A stretch of 64,000 nt of DNA from an uncultured Winogradskyella sp. GTDB taxonomy: Bacteria > Bacteroidota > Bacteroidia > Flavobacteriales > Flavobacteriaceae. The stretch lies in contig NZ_CANLYI010000001.1 of assembly GCF_947495255.1 (NCBI RefSeq), positions 1-64,000 of the forward strand, read 5' to 3'. The notes beneath the pieces are model-generated. The model was not told the DNA's origin. It saw only the letters and a list, made by a program, of their open reading frames with translations, and searched no databases. Below, piece after piece: positions 39,466 through 47,303 of this stretch. Both the position numbers and the translations under genes were made by a program. Positions within the stretch are counted from its first letter, which is position 1. Each line of letters begins with the position of its first letter.

Positions 39466-39784
39466 AATAATTTAAAAAGTTAAAAAAAGGCCTTGATTTT
39501 AGATAATCAAGGTCTTTTTCATTTATATACGCTTCACGCTCAAATGAAATATTTCTATAGGCTAAATTCCAGTTTCTATATTTAACCAATCGAATTAAAA
39601 ATTCCAATATATATATCAATAAAAATGGAATAATGAGTAATTCTATTTGTTGTCTTAGATGAATTCTTTCATGATTTATAAGAACACTTCTCCCTTTTAA
39701 AACTTTAGATTTTAAAATCATAAAAGGAAAAATTGTAATTCCTATGTAACCTCTAGGAACAAGATATTTTGAAATAATTATCAT
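39458..39784 (-). CDS. small membrane protein with HExxH motif
   Basis: The 108-residue protein carries INHERIHLRQQIE, an exact HExxH (HERIH) zinc-protease-like motif. A membrane helix (LLIIPFLLIYILEFLIRLV) and a possible third ligand Glu in ISFEREAY follow. The pattern resembles the core of M56/M48-like peptidases reduced to a minimum. I recall such small proteins as common but uncharacterised in flavobacteria. Its stop overlaps the convergent T9SS gene by 8 bases, and its last ~20 codons contain the hairpin that terminates that gene. Confidence 0.7.
   Translation of the reverse strand: MIIISKYLVPRGYIGITIFPFMILKSKVLKGRSVLINHERIHLRQQIELLIIPFLLIYILEFLIRLVKYRNWNLAYRNISFEREAYINEKDLDYLKSRPFFNFLNYFN
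39484..39519 (+). terminator. terminator of the T9SS gene, located inside the opposing CDS
   Basis: AAAAAGGCCTTGATT and AATCAAGGTCTTTTT form a 15-bp stem with one G-U and a 6-base loop ending in T's. It overlaps codons for the C-terminus of the minus-strand HExxH protein. Confidence 0.75.
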
Positions 39785-39819
39785 ACTCTATTCGTTTCAA
39801 AAATCACACCAAATTACAT

Positions 39820-39827
39820 TATCTTTG
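39820..39827 (+). promoter_or_regulatory. candidate -7 promoter box for DUF5522-hutU
   Basis: TATCTTTG matches TAnnTTTG only 6 bases before the ATG at 39834, so transcription could start at or next to the start codon. No -33 TTG at the proper distance. Confidence 0.42.
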
Positions 39828-39833
39828 TTTAAT

Positions 39834-39995
39834 ATGAAGAAATATGTCCCAATCGAAGACGGAGACTACTATCTCACACCAGAAGGCTATCGATGTTTTA
39901 CTGAACAATACCATCTAAAACGTGGTTATTGTTGTGAAAGCGGCTGCAGACACTGTCCATATGGTTTTAATAAGAATACATTAAAAAAAAAGTAA
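39834..39995 (+). CDS. DUF5522 small cysteine-rich protein (not in ORF track)
   Basis: I translated this 53-residue ORF by hand. It begins MKKYVPIEDGDYYLTPEGYR and continues to GYCCESGCRHCPYGF, ending in a lysine tail. The cluster C-C-x3-C-x2-C-P-Y and the YYLTPEGYRCFTEQYHLKRGYCC block match DUF5522. Four clustered cysteines suggest a metal or iron-sulfur site. Its stop codon overlaps the hutU start (TAATG), so translation is coupled. The function is unknown. Confidence 0.9.
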   Translation: MKKYVPIEDGDYYLTPEGYRCFTEQYHLKRGYCCESGCRHCPYGFNKNTLKKK

Positions 39996-41995
39996 TGCAA
40001 GTATCAGAACTATCATTCAAAGATCAAATATTAGAAGGTATTCCAAATATATTACCTGAACCAAAATCTTATGATGAGTCAATAAATCATGCACCAAAAC
40101 GTAAGGCTATTTTAACTTCTGAAGAAGAAAAACTCGCATTGAAAAATGCATTACGTTATTTTAATAAAAAAGATCATAAAACACTACTACATGAGTTTAA
40201 ATACGAATTAGACACTTATGGTCGTATCTACATGTATCGCTTAAGGCCAGATTACAAAATGTATGCTAGGCCAATTAGTGAATATCCTGCTAAATCATCA
40301 CAAGCTGCAGCGATTATGTTAATGATTCAGAATAATTTAGATTATGCTGTAGCACAACATCCACATGAATTAATCACCTATGGAGGAAATGGAGGTGTTT
40401 TTTCAAACTGGGCGCAATACCGTTTAACAATGAAGTATTTGGCCGAAATGAATAATGAACAAACATTAGTAATGTATTCTGGTCACCCTATGGGTTTATT
40501 CCCTTCACATAAAGAAGCTCCAAGAGTCGTTGTTACTAATGGAATGATGATACCTAATTACTCCAAACCAGATGATTGGGAAAAATTTAATGCATTAGGT
40601 GTTACACAATATGGGCAAATGACAGCTGGTAGTTATATGTATATTGGTCCTCAAGGTATTGTTCATGGTACAACAATTACTGTTTTAAACGGTTTTAGGA
40701 AAATAGGAAAAGAGCCTAAAGGAAATCTTTTTGTTACTTCTGGATTAGGTGGAATGTCTGGAGCACAACCTAAAGCTGGAAATATTGCAGGATGTATCAC
40801 TGTATGTGCAGAAGTGAATCCAAAAATTACCCAAGTACGACTAGAACAAGGTTGGATTGATGAAAAAATCACAGATTTAGACAAACTCGTCTCAAGAGTA
40901 AATAAAGCTAAAGCCGAGAAAGAAACAATTTCAATTGCGTATCTAGGAAACATTGTAGAGGTATGGGAAAAATTTGATGATGCAAATATTCATATAGACT
41001 TAGGAAGTGACCAAACCTCACTTCATAATCCTTGGGCTGGAGGTTATTATCCTGTTGACATTTCTTTTGAAGATGCTAATATAATGATGGCTAATAATCC
41101 CGAATTATTTAAACTAAAAGTCCAAGAAACACTCCGACGTCATGTAGATGCTATAAATAAACATACTGCAAAAGGTACTTATTTTTTCGACTACGGAAAT
41201 GCATTTCTCTTAGAAGCTTCTCGGGCAGGTGCAGATGTTATGGCGAAAAATGACATTGACTTTAAATATCCGAGTTACGTGCAAGATATTATGGGACCAA
41301 TGTGTTTTGATTATGGTTTTGGACCTTTTCGTTGGGTTTGCGCTTCAGGTAAGCCAGAAGATTTAGCAAAAACAGATGAAATTGCTTGTCAGGTTTTAGA
41401 GGATATAAAAAAGAATTCTCCATCAGAAATTAAGCAACAAATGGCAGATAACATCCAATGGATTAAAGGTGCTCAAGAGAATAAATTAGTCGTGGGTTCA
41501 CAAGCCAGAATTCTCTATGCTGATGCCGAAGGACGAATGAAGATTGCTGAAGCATTTAACCAAGCCATTGCTAAAAATGAAATTGGAGAAATAATTCTTG
41601 GTAGAGACCACCATGATGTATCAGGTACAGATTCGCCGTACAGAGAAACCAGTAATATTTATGATGGGTCACGTTTTACAGCAGATATGGCTATTCAAAA
41701 TGTTATAGGTGATAGTTTTAGAGGCGCAACTTGGGTCAGCATACATAATGGTGGTGGTGTTGGTTGGGGAGAAGTTATTAATGGAGGATTTGGTATGGTT
41801 CTTGATGGTAGTATAGAATCATCAAAACGTTTAAAACAAATGCTGTTTTGGGATGTTAATAATGGGATTTCTAGGCGAAGTTGGGCTAGAAATGAAGGTG
41901 CTATTTTCGCAATTAAACGCGCTATGGAAGCTGAACCTAATTTAAAAATAACATTACCAAATATTGTAGATGATAATTTATTAAACGAAGTTTAA
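39995..41995 (+). CDS. hutU: urocanate hydratase (long Bacteroidetes form)
   Basis: HutU converts urocanate to imidazolone propionate in histidine breakdown. At 666 residues it is longer than the ~555-residue proteobacterial form, as usual for this phylum. Diagnostic stretches are LITYGGNGGVFSNWAQYRLT, MTAGSYMYIGPQGIVHGT, the NAD-contacting GLGGMSGAQPKAGNIAGC, and GRDHHDVSGTDSPYRET. The ATG overlaps the DUF5522 stop. No hutH, hutI or hutG is near, so the rest of the pathway must lie elsewhere. Confidence 0.96.
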   Translation: MQVSELSFKDQILEGIPNILPEPKSYDESINHAPKRKAILTSEEEKLALKNALRYFNKKDHKTLLHEFKYELDTYGRIYMYRLRPDYKMYARPISEYPAKSSQAAAIMLMIQNNLDYAVAQHPHELITYGGNGGVFSNWAQYRLTMKYLAEMNNEQTLVMYSGHPMGLFPSHKEAPRVVVTNGMMIPNYSKPDDWEKFNALGVTQYGQMTAGSYMYIGPQGIVHGTTITVLNGFRKIGKEPKGNLFVTSGLGGMSGAQPKAGNIAGCITVCAEVNPKITQVRLEQGWIDEKITDLDKLVSRVNKAKAEKETISIAYLGNIVEVWEKFDDANIHIDLGSDQTSLHNPWAGGYYPVDISFEDANIMMANNPELFKLKVQETLRRHVDAINKHTAKGTYFFDYGNAFLLEASRAGADVMAKNDIDFKYPSYVQDIMGPMCFDYGFGPFRWVCASGKPEDLAKTDEIACQVLEDIKKNSPSEIKQQMADNIQWIKGAQENKLVVGSQARILYADAEGRMKIAEAFNQAIAKNEIGEIILGRDHHDVSGTDSPYRETSNIYDGSRFTADMAIQNVIGDSFRGATWVSIHNGGGVGWGEVINGGFGMVLDGSIESSKRLKQMLFWDVNNGISRRSWARNEGAIFAIKRAMEAEPNLKITLPNIVDDNLLNEV

Positions 41996-42012
41996 CTAAA
42001 AACAAAACCATT

Positions 42013-42564
42013 ATGAACAAACTACTCAAATTCACTCCAATATTACTTTTACTAGTAATATTATCATCTTGCAGCTCTGTTAAAGTTGCTGCAGATTATG
42101 ACAGAGAAGCAAATTTTGACGATTACAAAACCTTCGCTTTCTTTAAACCTGGAATCGATAAAGCAGAAATCAATGATATTGATAAAAGGCGTATATTAAG
42201 AGCTATCGAAGCCGAGTTAATCTCAAAAGGGTATACAAAATCTGAAAACCCTGATATGCTGGTAAGCATATTTACCAAGTCTAACCAACGTGTTGATGTT
42301 TACAACAATGCCTGGGGAAATGGAGCTTGGGGCTGGGGAGGTTATGGAGGCTGGGGCTGGCGCTCAGGCTGGAATAACAATCAAATATCAACATCAACTG
42401 AAGGTGTCTTGTATATTGATTTGATTAATACTAAAAAGAAAGAATTAATATGGCAAGGTTCAGGTACTGGAAATCTTGAGATGAAAAATGTAGAAAAGAA
42501 AGAAGCTCGCATTAAAGAATTCGTTTCAGAAATGTTAATGTTATTTCCTCCAGAACAGAAATAA
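42013..42564 (+). CDS. DUF4136 lipoprotein
   Basis: The 183-residue protein has a lipobox (LLVILSSC). The mature DUF4136 domain opens VKVAADYDREANFDDYKTFAFF, as in the family, and continues IDKRRILRAIEAELISKGY. A Gly/Trp-rich insert (AWGNGAWGWGGYGGWGW) interrupts the domain near residues 100-120. It follows hutU by 17 bases and could be cotranscribed. Function unknown. Confidence 0.88.
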   Translation: MNKLLKFTPILLLLVILSSCSSVKVAADYDREANFDDYKTFAFFKPGIDKAEINDIDKRRILRAIEAELISKGYTKSENPDMLVSIFTKSNQRVDVYNNAWGNGAWGWGGYGGWGWRSGWNNNQISTSTEGVLYIDLINTKKKELIWQGSGTGNLEMKNVEKKEARIKEFVSEMLMLFPPEQK

Positions 42565-42584
42565 TAAAACTCAAAATTATATGG

Positions 42585-42616
42585 AAAGCACTAGTTTAAT
42601 AACTAGTGCTTTTTTG
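42585..42616 (+). terminator. intrinsic terminator after the DUF4136 gene
   Basis: Perfect 12-bp stem AAAGCACTAGTT / AACTAGTGCTTT, loop TAAT, followed by T's. Confidence 0.92.
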
Positions 42617-42629
42617 TTTCATGAGCCAT

Positions 42630-42664
42630 TTGCTTAAGCTTTAAATCTAAATAATATATCTTTG
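42630..42664 (+). promoter_or_regulatory. candidate promoter of the SulP gene
   Basis: TTG at 42630 and TATCTTTG at 42657 (gap 24) fit the flavobacterial TTG-N(17-23)-TAnnTTTG pattern almost exactly. It lies just after the terminator and 22 bases before the ATG. Confidence 0.6.
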
Positions 42665-42686
42665 CCGACTTTTAAAAGCATATTCT

Positions 42687-44588
42687 ATGAAATTCGGGCA
42701 AAAATCACTTAAAAACTTTACACAAAACCCTAAGAATGACATTCTTTCGGGTATTACTGTATCACTAGCCATGATACCTGAAGTTGTTGCATTTGCATTT
42801 GTTGCTCAAATTAGTCCTATTGTAGCACTTTTCGGAGCATTTATCATTGGTATTATTTCTGCTCTTTTTGGAGGTAGACCCGGTTTAATTTCAGGTGCAG
42901 CAGGAGCCGTTGCTGTTATTTTTGTTCATATGATACAAGAAGGACATGCAAAAGGGCTTTTATTTGACACTCCTGTTGAGAACATGGGTTATTTTTATCT
43001 GTTAGCAGCTGTTGTTTTAATGGGAATTATTCAGGTATTTGCAGGTATATTTAAACTTGGAAAATTCGTAAGGCTAATTCCACACCCTGTTATGATGGGC
43101 TTTGTTAATGGTTTAGCCATTGTCATTTTTATGGCACAATTAGGTATGTTCAAAGAGAATACAAAAGATATTTTTGGACAGAACATGCGTAATACTGAAT
43201 CTAAGGAATTGGTATATAACGTTAATGACAATACCGTTAACGATTTAATTTCTGGTACTGCGTTATTCTCAATAAACGACCAGTCCGTAAAAAACATTAA
43301 TACTGGCAAGGACGTTTTTGTTATTGCAGACAATCAAGTATATGATATTGACACAAAAAAGGTTGTATTCAACATTCAAGATAACGGATTCTACTCTGTA
43401 AAAGATAATGGTGTTGTAAAATCTACAATGCAAGGGAATAAGCTCTATATAATGATAGGTCTTGTTTTACTAACCATGTTTATAATTTGGGGGCTACCAA
43501 AGCTGACTAAAAAATTACCAGCAGCATTAACGGCAATTCTAATTGTAACTTTAATTTCTATTTTTGGAGGACTTGAATCTATCAACGTTGGTGACTTTAT
43601 AAGAGATGGCGGTGGCGCTGGTCTTAACGGTTTTGATGAACTTTCTAGCAAACTAAACCTCTTGGAACTTTGGAGTAATCTACCTTTCAATCTAGACACT
43701 TTAAAATTCATTGCACCTTATGCCTTTTTAGCGGCATCAGTAGGATTAATAGAAACATTAATGACTATGAATCTTGTTGATGAATTAACGGATTCTCGAG
43801 GAAATGGAAATAAAGAATGTGTTGCACAAGGCGCAGGAAATATGCTTAGTGGGTTATTCGGTGGAACTGGCGGTTGTGGAATGATTGGGCAGACAGTAAT
43901 TAACATCAACGCAGGAGGACGAGGACGATTATCTGGTGTAATGATGGCTGTAACTTTGCTAACATTTATATTATTCGCAGATAAATATATTGAACAAGTA
44001 CCAATTGCAGCACTAGTTGGCGTAATGTTTATGATGGTTATTGAAACTTTTGCTTGGTCTAGTTTTAGAATTATGAAAAAAATACCAATGTCAGATGCCA
44101 TAGTGTTAATCATAGTTTCTATTGTTACCGTTATTTTTGACTTGGCAATTGCCGTATTTGTAGGTGTAATTATTTCAGCTCTGTCATTTGCTTGGGAAAA
44201 CGCAAAAAGAATTAGAGCAAGGAAACGTGTTAAGGAAGATGGCACTAAAACTTATGAAATTTGGGGTCCTTTATTCTTTGGAAGTATAACCTCTTTTAAT
44301 GAAAAGTTCGATATTAAAAATGACCCAGATATAGTAGAAATTGATTTCGTTGAAGCTCGAATTTCGGATCATTCAGCTATAGAAGCTATATTCAACTTAG
44401 TTGAGAAATACCAAGCTGCAGGAAAATCAATTAAGTTAAAGCATTTGAGTGAAGACTGTAAAATATTGTTATATAAAGCCAGTCCTAAATTTAAAGATGT
44501 AATCGTTGAAGCAATTGATGACCCACGCTATCATTTAGCTGAAAACCCAGAAAAATTTACAAAATCATTATTTGAATATGACATCTAA
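42687..44588 (+). CDS. SulP family anion transporter with STAS domain and repeat insert
   Basis: The 633-residue protein has the SulP N-terminus (LSGITVSLAMIPEVVAFAFVA) and about 10-12 membrane segments. A C-terminal STAS domain starts near 525 (YEIWGPLFFGSITSFNEKF ... IDFVEARISDHSAIEAI). SulP proteins move sulfate, bicarbonate or other anions; the substrate here is open. Unusual is a ~75-residue soluble insert at 174-247 between membrane segments. It holds four consecutive 17-residue repeats (VYNVNDNTVNDLISGTA, then LFSINDQ..., VFVIADNQ..., VFNIQDNG...). A typical SulP has only a short loop there. Confidence 0.93.
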   Translation: MKFGQKSLKNFTQNPKNDILSGITVSLAMIPEVVAFAFVAQISPIVALFGAFIIGIISALFGGRPGLISGAAGAVAVIFVHMIQEGHAKGLLFDTPVENMGYFYLLAAVVLMGIIQVFAGIFKLGKFVRLIPHPVMMGFVNGLAIVIFMAQLGMFKENTKDIFGQNMRNTESKELVYNVNDNTVNDLISGTALFSINDQSVKNINTGKDVFVIADNQVYDIDTKKVVFNIQDNGFYSVKDNGVVKSTMQGNKLYIMIGLVLLTMFIIWGLPKLTKKLPAALTAILIVTLISIFGGLESINVGDFIRDGGGAGLNGFDELSSKLNLLELWSNLPFNLDTLKFIAPYAFLAASVGLIETLMTMNLVDELTDSRGNGNKECVAQGAGNMLSGLFGGTGGCGMIGQTVININAGGRGRLSGVMMAVTLLTFILFADKYIEQVPIAALVGVMFMMVIETFAWSSFRIMKKIPMSDAIVLIIVSIVTVIFDLAIAVFVGVIISALSFAWENAKRIRARKRVKEDGTKTYEIWGPLFFGSITSFNEKFDIKNDPDIVEIDFVEARISDHSAIEAIFNLVEKYQAAGKSIKLKHLSEDCKILLYKASPKFKDVIVEAIDDPRYHLAENPEKFTKSLFEYDI

Positions 44589-44665
44589 ATTTTGAGCATT
44601 CTATTTCACTAGAGACTAAGGACTAGATACTTATCTTTATTTTCAAAATAATAGACCTAAAATAA

Positions 44666-44694
44666 TTGAATATCAATTAATTAGACTACATTTG
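44666..44694 (+). promoter_or_regulatory. promoter of the cold-shock gene
   Basis: TTG at 44666, 18-base gap, then TACATTTG at 44687 match the flavobacterial consensus in both boxes and spacing. It predicts a start near 44700 and a short leader to the ATG at 44719. Confidence 0.7.
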
Positions 44695-44718
44695 CATCTT
44701 AATTTAATATATTATAAT

Positions 44719-44910
44719 ATGAGTACTGGTACAGTAAAATTTTTTAATGACTCTAAAGGTTTTGGATTCATAACAGAAGAAGGAAACAACAAAGAGCATT
44801 TTGTACACATTTCTGGTTTAGTCGATGAGATTAGAGAAGGAGACAATGTAGAATTCGATTTAGCAGAAGGAAAAAAAGGATTAAACGCAGTAAATGTAAA
44901 AGTTATATAA
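44719..44910 (+). CDS. cold-shock domain protein
   Basis: The true start is ATG 44719 (MSTGTVKFFNDSKGFGF); the track ORF begins at an upstream TTG that lies within the promoter. The 63-residue protein is a single OB-fold cold-shock domain with RNP1 (KGFGFI) and RNP2 (HFVHIS) motifs. It binds single-stranded nucleic acid and is typically an RNA chaperone. It is monocistronic, with its own promoter and terminator. Confidence 0.96.
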   Translation: MSTGTVKFFNDSKGFGFITEEGNNKEHFVHISGLVDEIREGDNVEFDLAEGKKGLNAVNVKVI

Positions 44911-44938
44911 TTATATATCTTACAATCTTTTTAAGAAT

Positions 44939-44966
44939 AAAGCCTATCTTTTGGATAGGCTTTTTT
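44939..44966 (+). terminator. intrinsic terminator of the cold-shock gene
   Basis: AAAGCCTATC / GATAGGCTTT stem, 5-base loop, T run after. It lies 29 bases past the stop codon and also faces the convergent E1 gene. Confidence 0.88.
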
Positions 44967-45009
44967 ATGTTCAATAGTTAAATATTTAATCCCAAAGAAT
45001 TACCAAGTA

Positions 45010-47061
45010 TTAATAATTCAATAATGTCTCTATTTTAACTTTCACTTTATCCGTCGAAGGAATCATGGTTTCTTCTAAAATCGAATTTAAAGGAATTGCT
45101 GGCATATTCTCACTTCCAATAACCATTACTGGTGCATCTAAATATTTGAAACATTCTTCTTGTATTTTACCAGATAATGCTCTTGCAAAACTATTATTTG
45201 AAGGCTCTTCTGTTACAACAAGACACTTTCCTGTTTTCTTAACCGATTTTATAATTGTGTCTTCATCTAAAGGAAATAGAGTTCGTAAATCAATCACTTC
45301 AATTTGGTCTTGCATACCAAGTTCTGCACTAGCATTCATTGCCCAATGCACTCCCATTCCATAAGTAACAATAGTTAATGTTTCTACATTTTCTTGTTTC
45401 CAAATTTCTTGTAAAACCCATGCTTTACCAAAAGGCAATACATAATCTTCACTTGGCTCAACAGATGTTGCACCTTGTGTTCCTGGTACTTTAGACCAAT
45501 ACAAACCTTTGTGTTCTAAAATAACTACAGGATTAGGATCGTAATAAGCCGCTTTCATCAACCCTTTTAAATCGGCTCCATTACTTGGATAGGCTATTTT
45601 TATACCTCTAATATTTGTTATCACACTTTCTACTGAAGAGGAATGATAAGGTCCACCACTTCCGTAAGCACCAATCGGTACTCTCAGAATCATGCTTACT
45701 GGCCATTTACCATTAGATAAATAACAACTTCTACTGACTTCTGTAAATAATTGATTTAAGCCAGGCCAAATATAATCGGCAAACTGAACCTCAACAATGG
45801 GTTTTAATCCAACTGCACTCATGCCAACTGTAGAACCTACAATAAAAGCTTCTTGTATTGGTGTATTAAATACACGGTCGTCTCCAAATTTTTGCGCTAA
45901 TGTTGCTGCTTCTCTAAAAACACCACCAAGTCTTCCACCTACATCTTGCCCATAGAGTAAACATTCTTTGTGCTTTTTCATCAGCTCTTCTACTGCGAAT
46001 AAAGCGCAATCTACCATCACGACTTTCTCAGCACCTTCTGGTGAACGTGTTCCTTTTTCCTCAGTAATTGGGGTGGGTACAAAATCGTTGGTAAATAAAT
46101 CTTCCGGTTTTGGGTCTTCAGCCAATAACGCTCTTTCAAAATCGGACTGCACTTTCGCTTTCGCGGAATTTTCTAGCTCTAAAACGTCTTGTTCTGAAAA
46201 TCCTGCATCTAGTAATTGTTGTTTTAAAACTGGATAAGGATCACGAGAGCGTGCCTCTTCTAAATCATCACGATACCATTCCATTCTTACTCCTGAAGTA
46301 TGGTGATTTAATAATGGTACTTTTGCGTGTACTAAAAATGGTCTACGCTCTGCACGAATAGTTTCTATGACTTTTTCTAATGCTTCGTAGCTTTCCGTAA
46401 AGTTTGCTCCATCTATTGAGATAGCGTCTAAACCTTTAAAGCCTTGCGCATATTCAAAAGCATTTTGCGCTCTTGTTTCTGCTGCATTGGCACTAATATC
46501 CCAACCGTTATCTTGCACTAAATATAAGATTGGCATTTGCTTTAATGCTGCCATTTGAAAAGCTTCGGCTATTTCACCTTCGGTTACTGATGCGTCTCCT
46601 AAAGAACACACCACGAATGGCAAATCTTTAAGTGTTTTATCGTCTAAACCTTGTAATTCTTTATACTGCATTCCCATAGCAACTCCTGTTGCTGGAATGG
46701 TTTGCATTCCTGTTGCAGAAGATTGGTGTGGAATTTTAGGTTTATCGTCATCCTTTAAACTAGGATGCGAATAGTAAGTTCTTCCGCCTGAAAATGGATC
46801 GTCTTTTTTAGCCAACAATTGCAACATTAAATCGTAAGGCTCTAAACCAAACGATAACAACATGGCATCGTCTCTGTAATACGGAAAGGCATAATCTTGA
46901 GGTAATAATTGTAATCCTAGAGCTATTTGAATAGCTTCGTGTCCACGAGATGTTGCATGTACATATTTTGAAACTTGTTTAAAATTAGCTTCGTATAGTT
47001 CTGCCATAGCTTTTGCTGTGCAGAGTTTTGAAAATCCTTTTTTTAGTGTTTCTTTTTTCAT
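45010..47061 (-). CDS. 2-oxoacid dehydrogenase E1, alpha and beta subunits fused (branched-chain type)
   Basis: E1 decarboxylates 2-oxoacids with thiamine diphosphate and passes the acyl group to E2 lipoate. Residues ~1-330 are the alpha part, with the ThDP motif GDASVTEGEIAEAFQMA ... VQDNGWDIS. Residues ~350-683 are the beta part: LYGQDVGGRLGGVFREA, TPIQEAFIVGSTVGMSAVGL, VEVQFADYIWPGLNQL, and the C-terminal CLVVTEEPSNNSFA. Most bacteria split these into two genes; the fused form is common in Bacteroidetes. Its place with E2 and a branched-chain aminotransferase points to branched-chain 2-oxoacids rather than pyruvate. Confidence 0.92.
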   Translation of the reverse strand: MKKETLKKGFSKLCTAKAMAELYEANFKQVSKYVHATSRGHEAIQIALGLQLLPQDYAFPYYRDDAMLLSFGLEPYDLMLQLLAKKDDPFSGGRTYYSHPSLKDDDKPKIPHQSSATGMQTIPATGVAMGMQYKELQGLDDKTLKDLPFVVCSLGDASVTEGEIAEAFQMAALKQMPILYLVQDNGWDISANAAETRAQNAFEYAQGFKGLDAISIDGANFTESYEALEKVIETIRAERRPFLVHAKVPLLNHHTSGVRMEWYRDDLEEARSRDPYPVLKQQLLDAGFSEQDVLELENSAKAKVQSDFERALLAEDPKPEDLFTNDFVPTPITEEKGTRSPEGAEKVVMVDCALFAVEELMKKHKECLLYGQDVGGRLGGVFREAATLAQKFGDDRVFNTPIQEAFIVGSTVGMSAVGLKPIVEVQFADYIWPGLNQLFTEVSRSCYLSNGKWPVSMILRVPIGAYGSGGPYHSSSVESVITNIRGIKIAYPSNGADLKGLMKAAYYDPNPVVILEHKGLYWSKVPGTQGATSVEPSEDYVLPFGKAWVLQEIWKQENVETLTIVTYGMGVHWAMNASAELGMQDQIEVIDLRTLFPLDEDTIIKSVKKTGKCLVVTEEPSNNSFARALSGKIQEECFKYLDAPVMVIGSENMPAIPLNSILEETMIPSTDKVKVKIETLLNY

Positions 47062-47065
47062 ATCA

Positions 47066-47085
47066 ATGCCTGCGAAAGCAGGTAT
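47066..47085. repeat. type C palindrome between aminotransferase and E1 genes
   Basis: ATGCCTGCGAAAGCAGGTAT: arms of ~8 bases (CCTGC/GCAGG core). It lies 4 bases before the E1 ATG on the transcript and resembles the other CCTGC-core elements at 54.4, 60.9 and 62.3 kb. Confidence 0.7.
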
Positions 47086-47156
47086 CTATTTTATTAAAAT
47101 ATCAAGATCAATCATCTTTTATTAGCCTGAAAAACCTTTTCCGTTCGAGTTGGTTT

Positions 47157-47295
47157 GCGTTAGGGATTACTCGTTTATTCTTATTTAATAAATAAGAACT
47201 CGTGATTGCTTCGCAGTTGAGGCATTTGTTGAAGCTCTTTTTTGTTTTTCTCAAAAAAAGCGACTACCGAAAGCGCGCCCCTTGTGGTAACGCCC
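47157..47295. repeat. type E MITE-like element, long copy with nested insertion
   Basis: The ends are inverted GCGTTA ... TAACGC. An ~80-base body from 47217 onward is nearly identical to the copy at 54523-54604 (shared GTTGAAGCTCTTTTTTG, AAAAAAAGCGACT, CCGAAAGC, TAACGCCCAAAT). This copy carries ~50 extra bases, including the perfect hairpin TTCTTATTTA / TAAATAAGAA. It begins a few bases after the aminotransferase stop codon. Confidence 0.75.
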
Positions 47296-47303
47296 AAATA
47301 ACT

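Noticed and set aside
43718-44245. 175-residue minus-strand ORF opposite the SulP gene
   Set aside because: Antisense shadow of conserved membrane segments; composition reflects complement of SulP codons.
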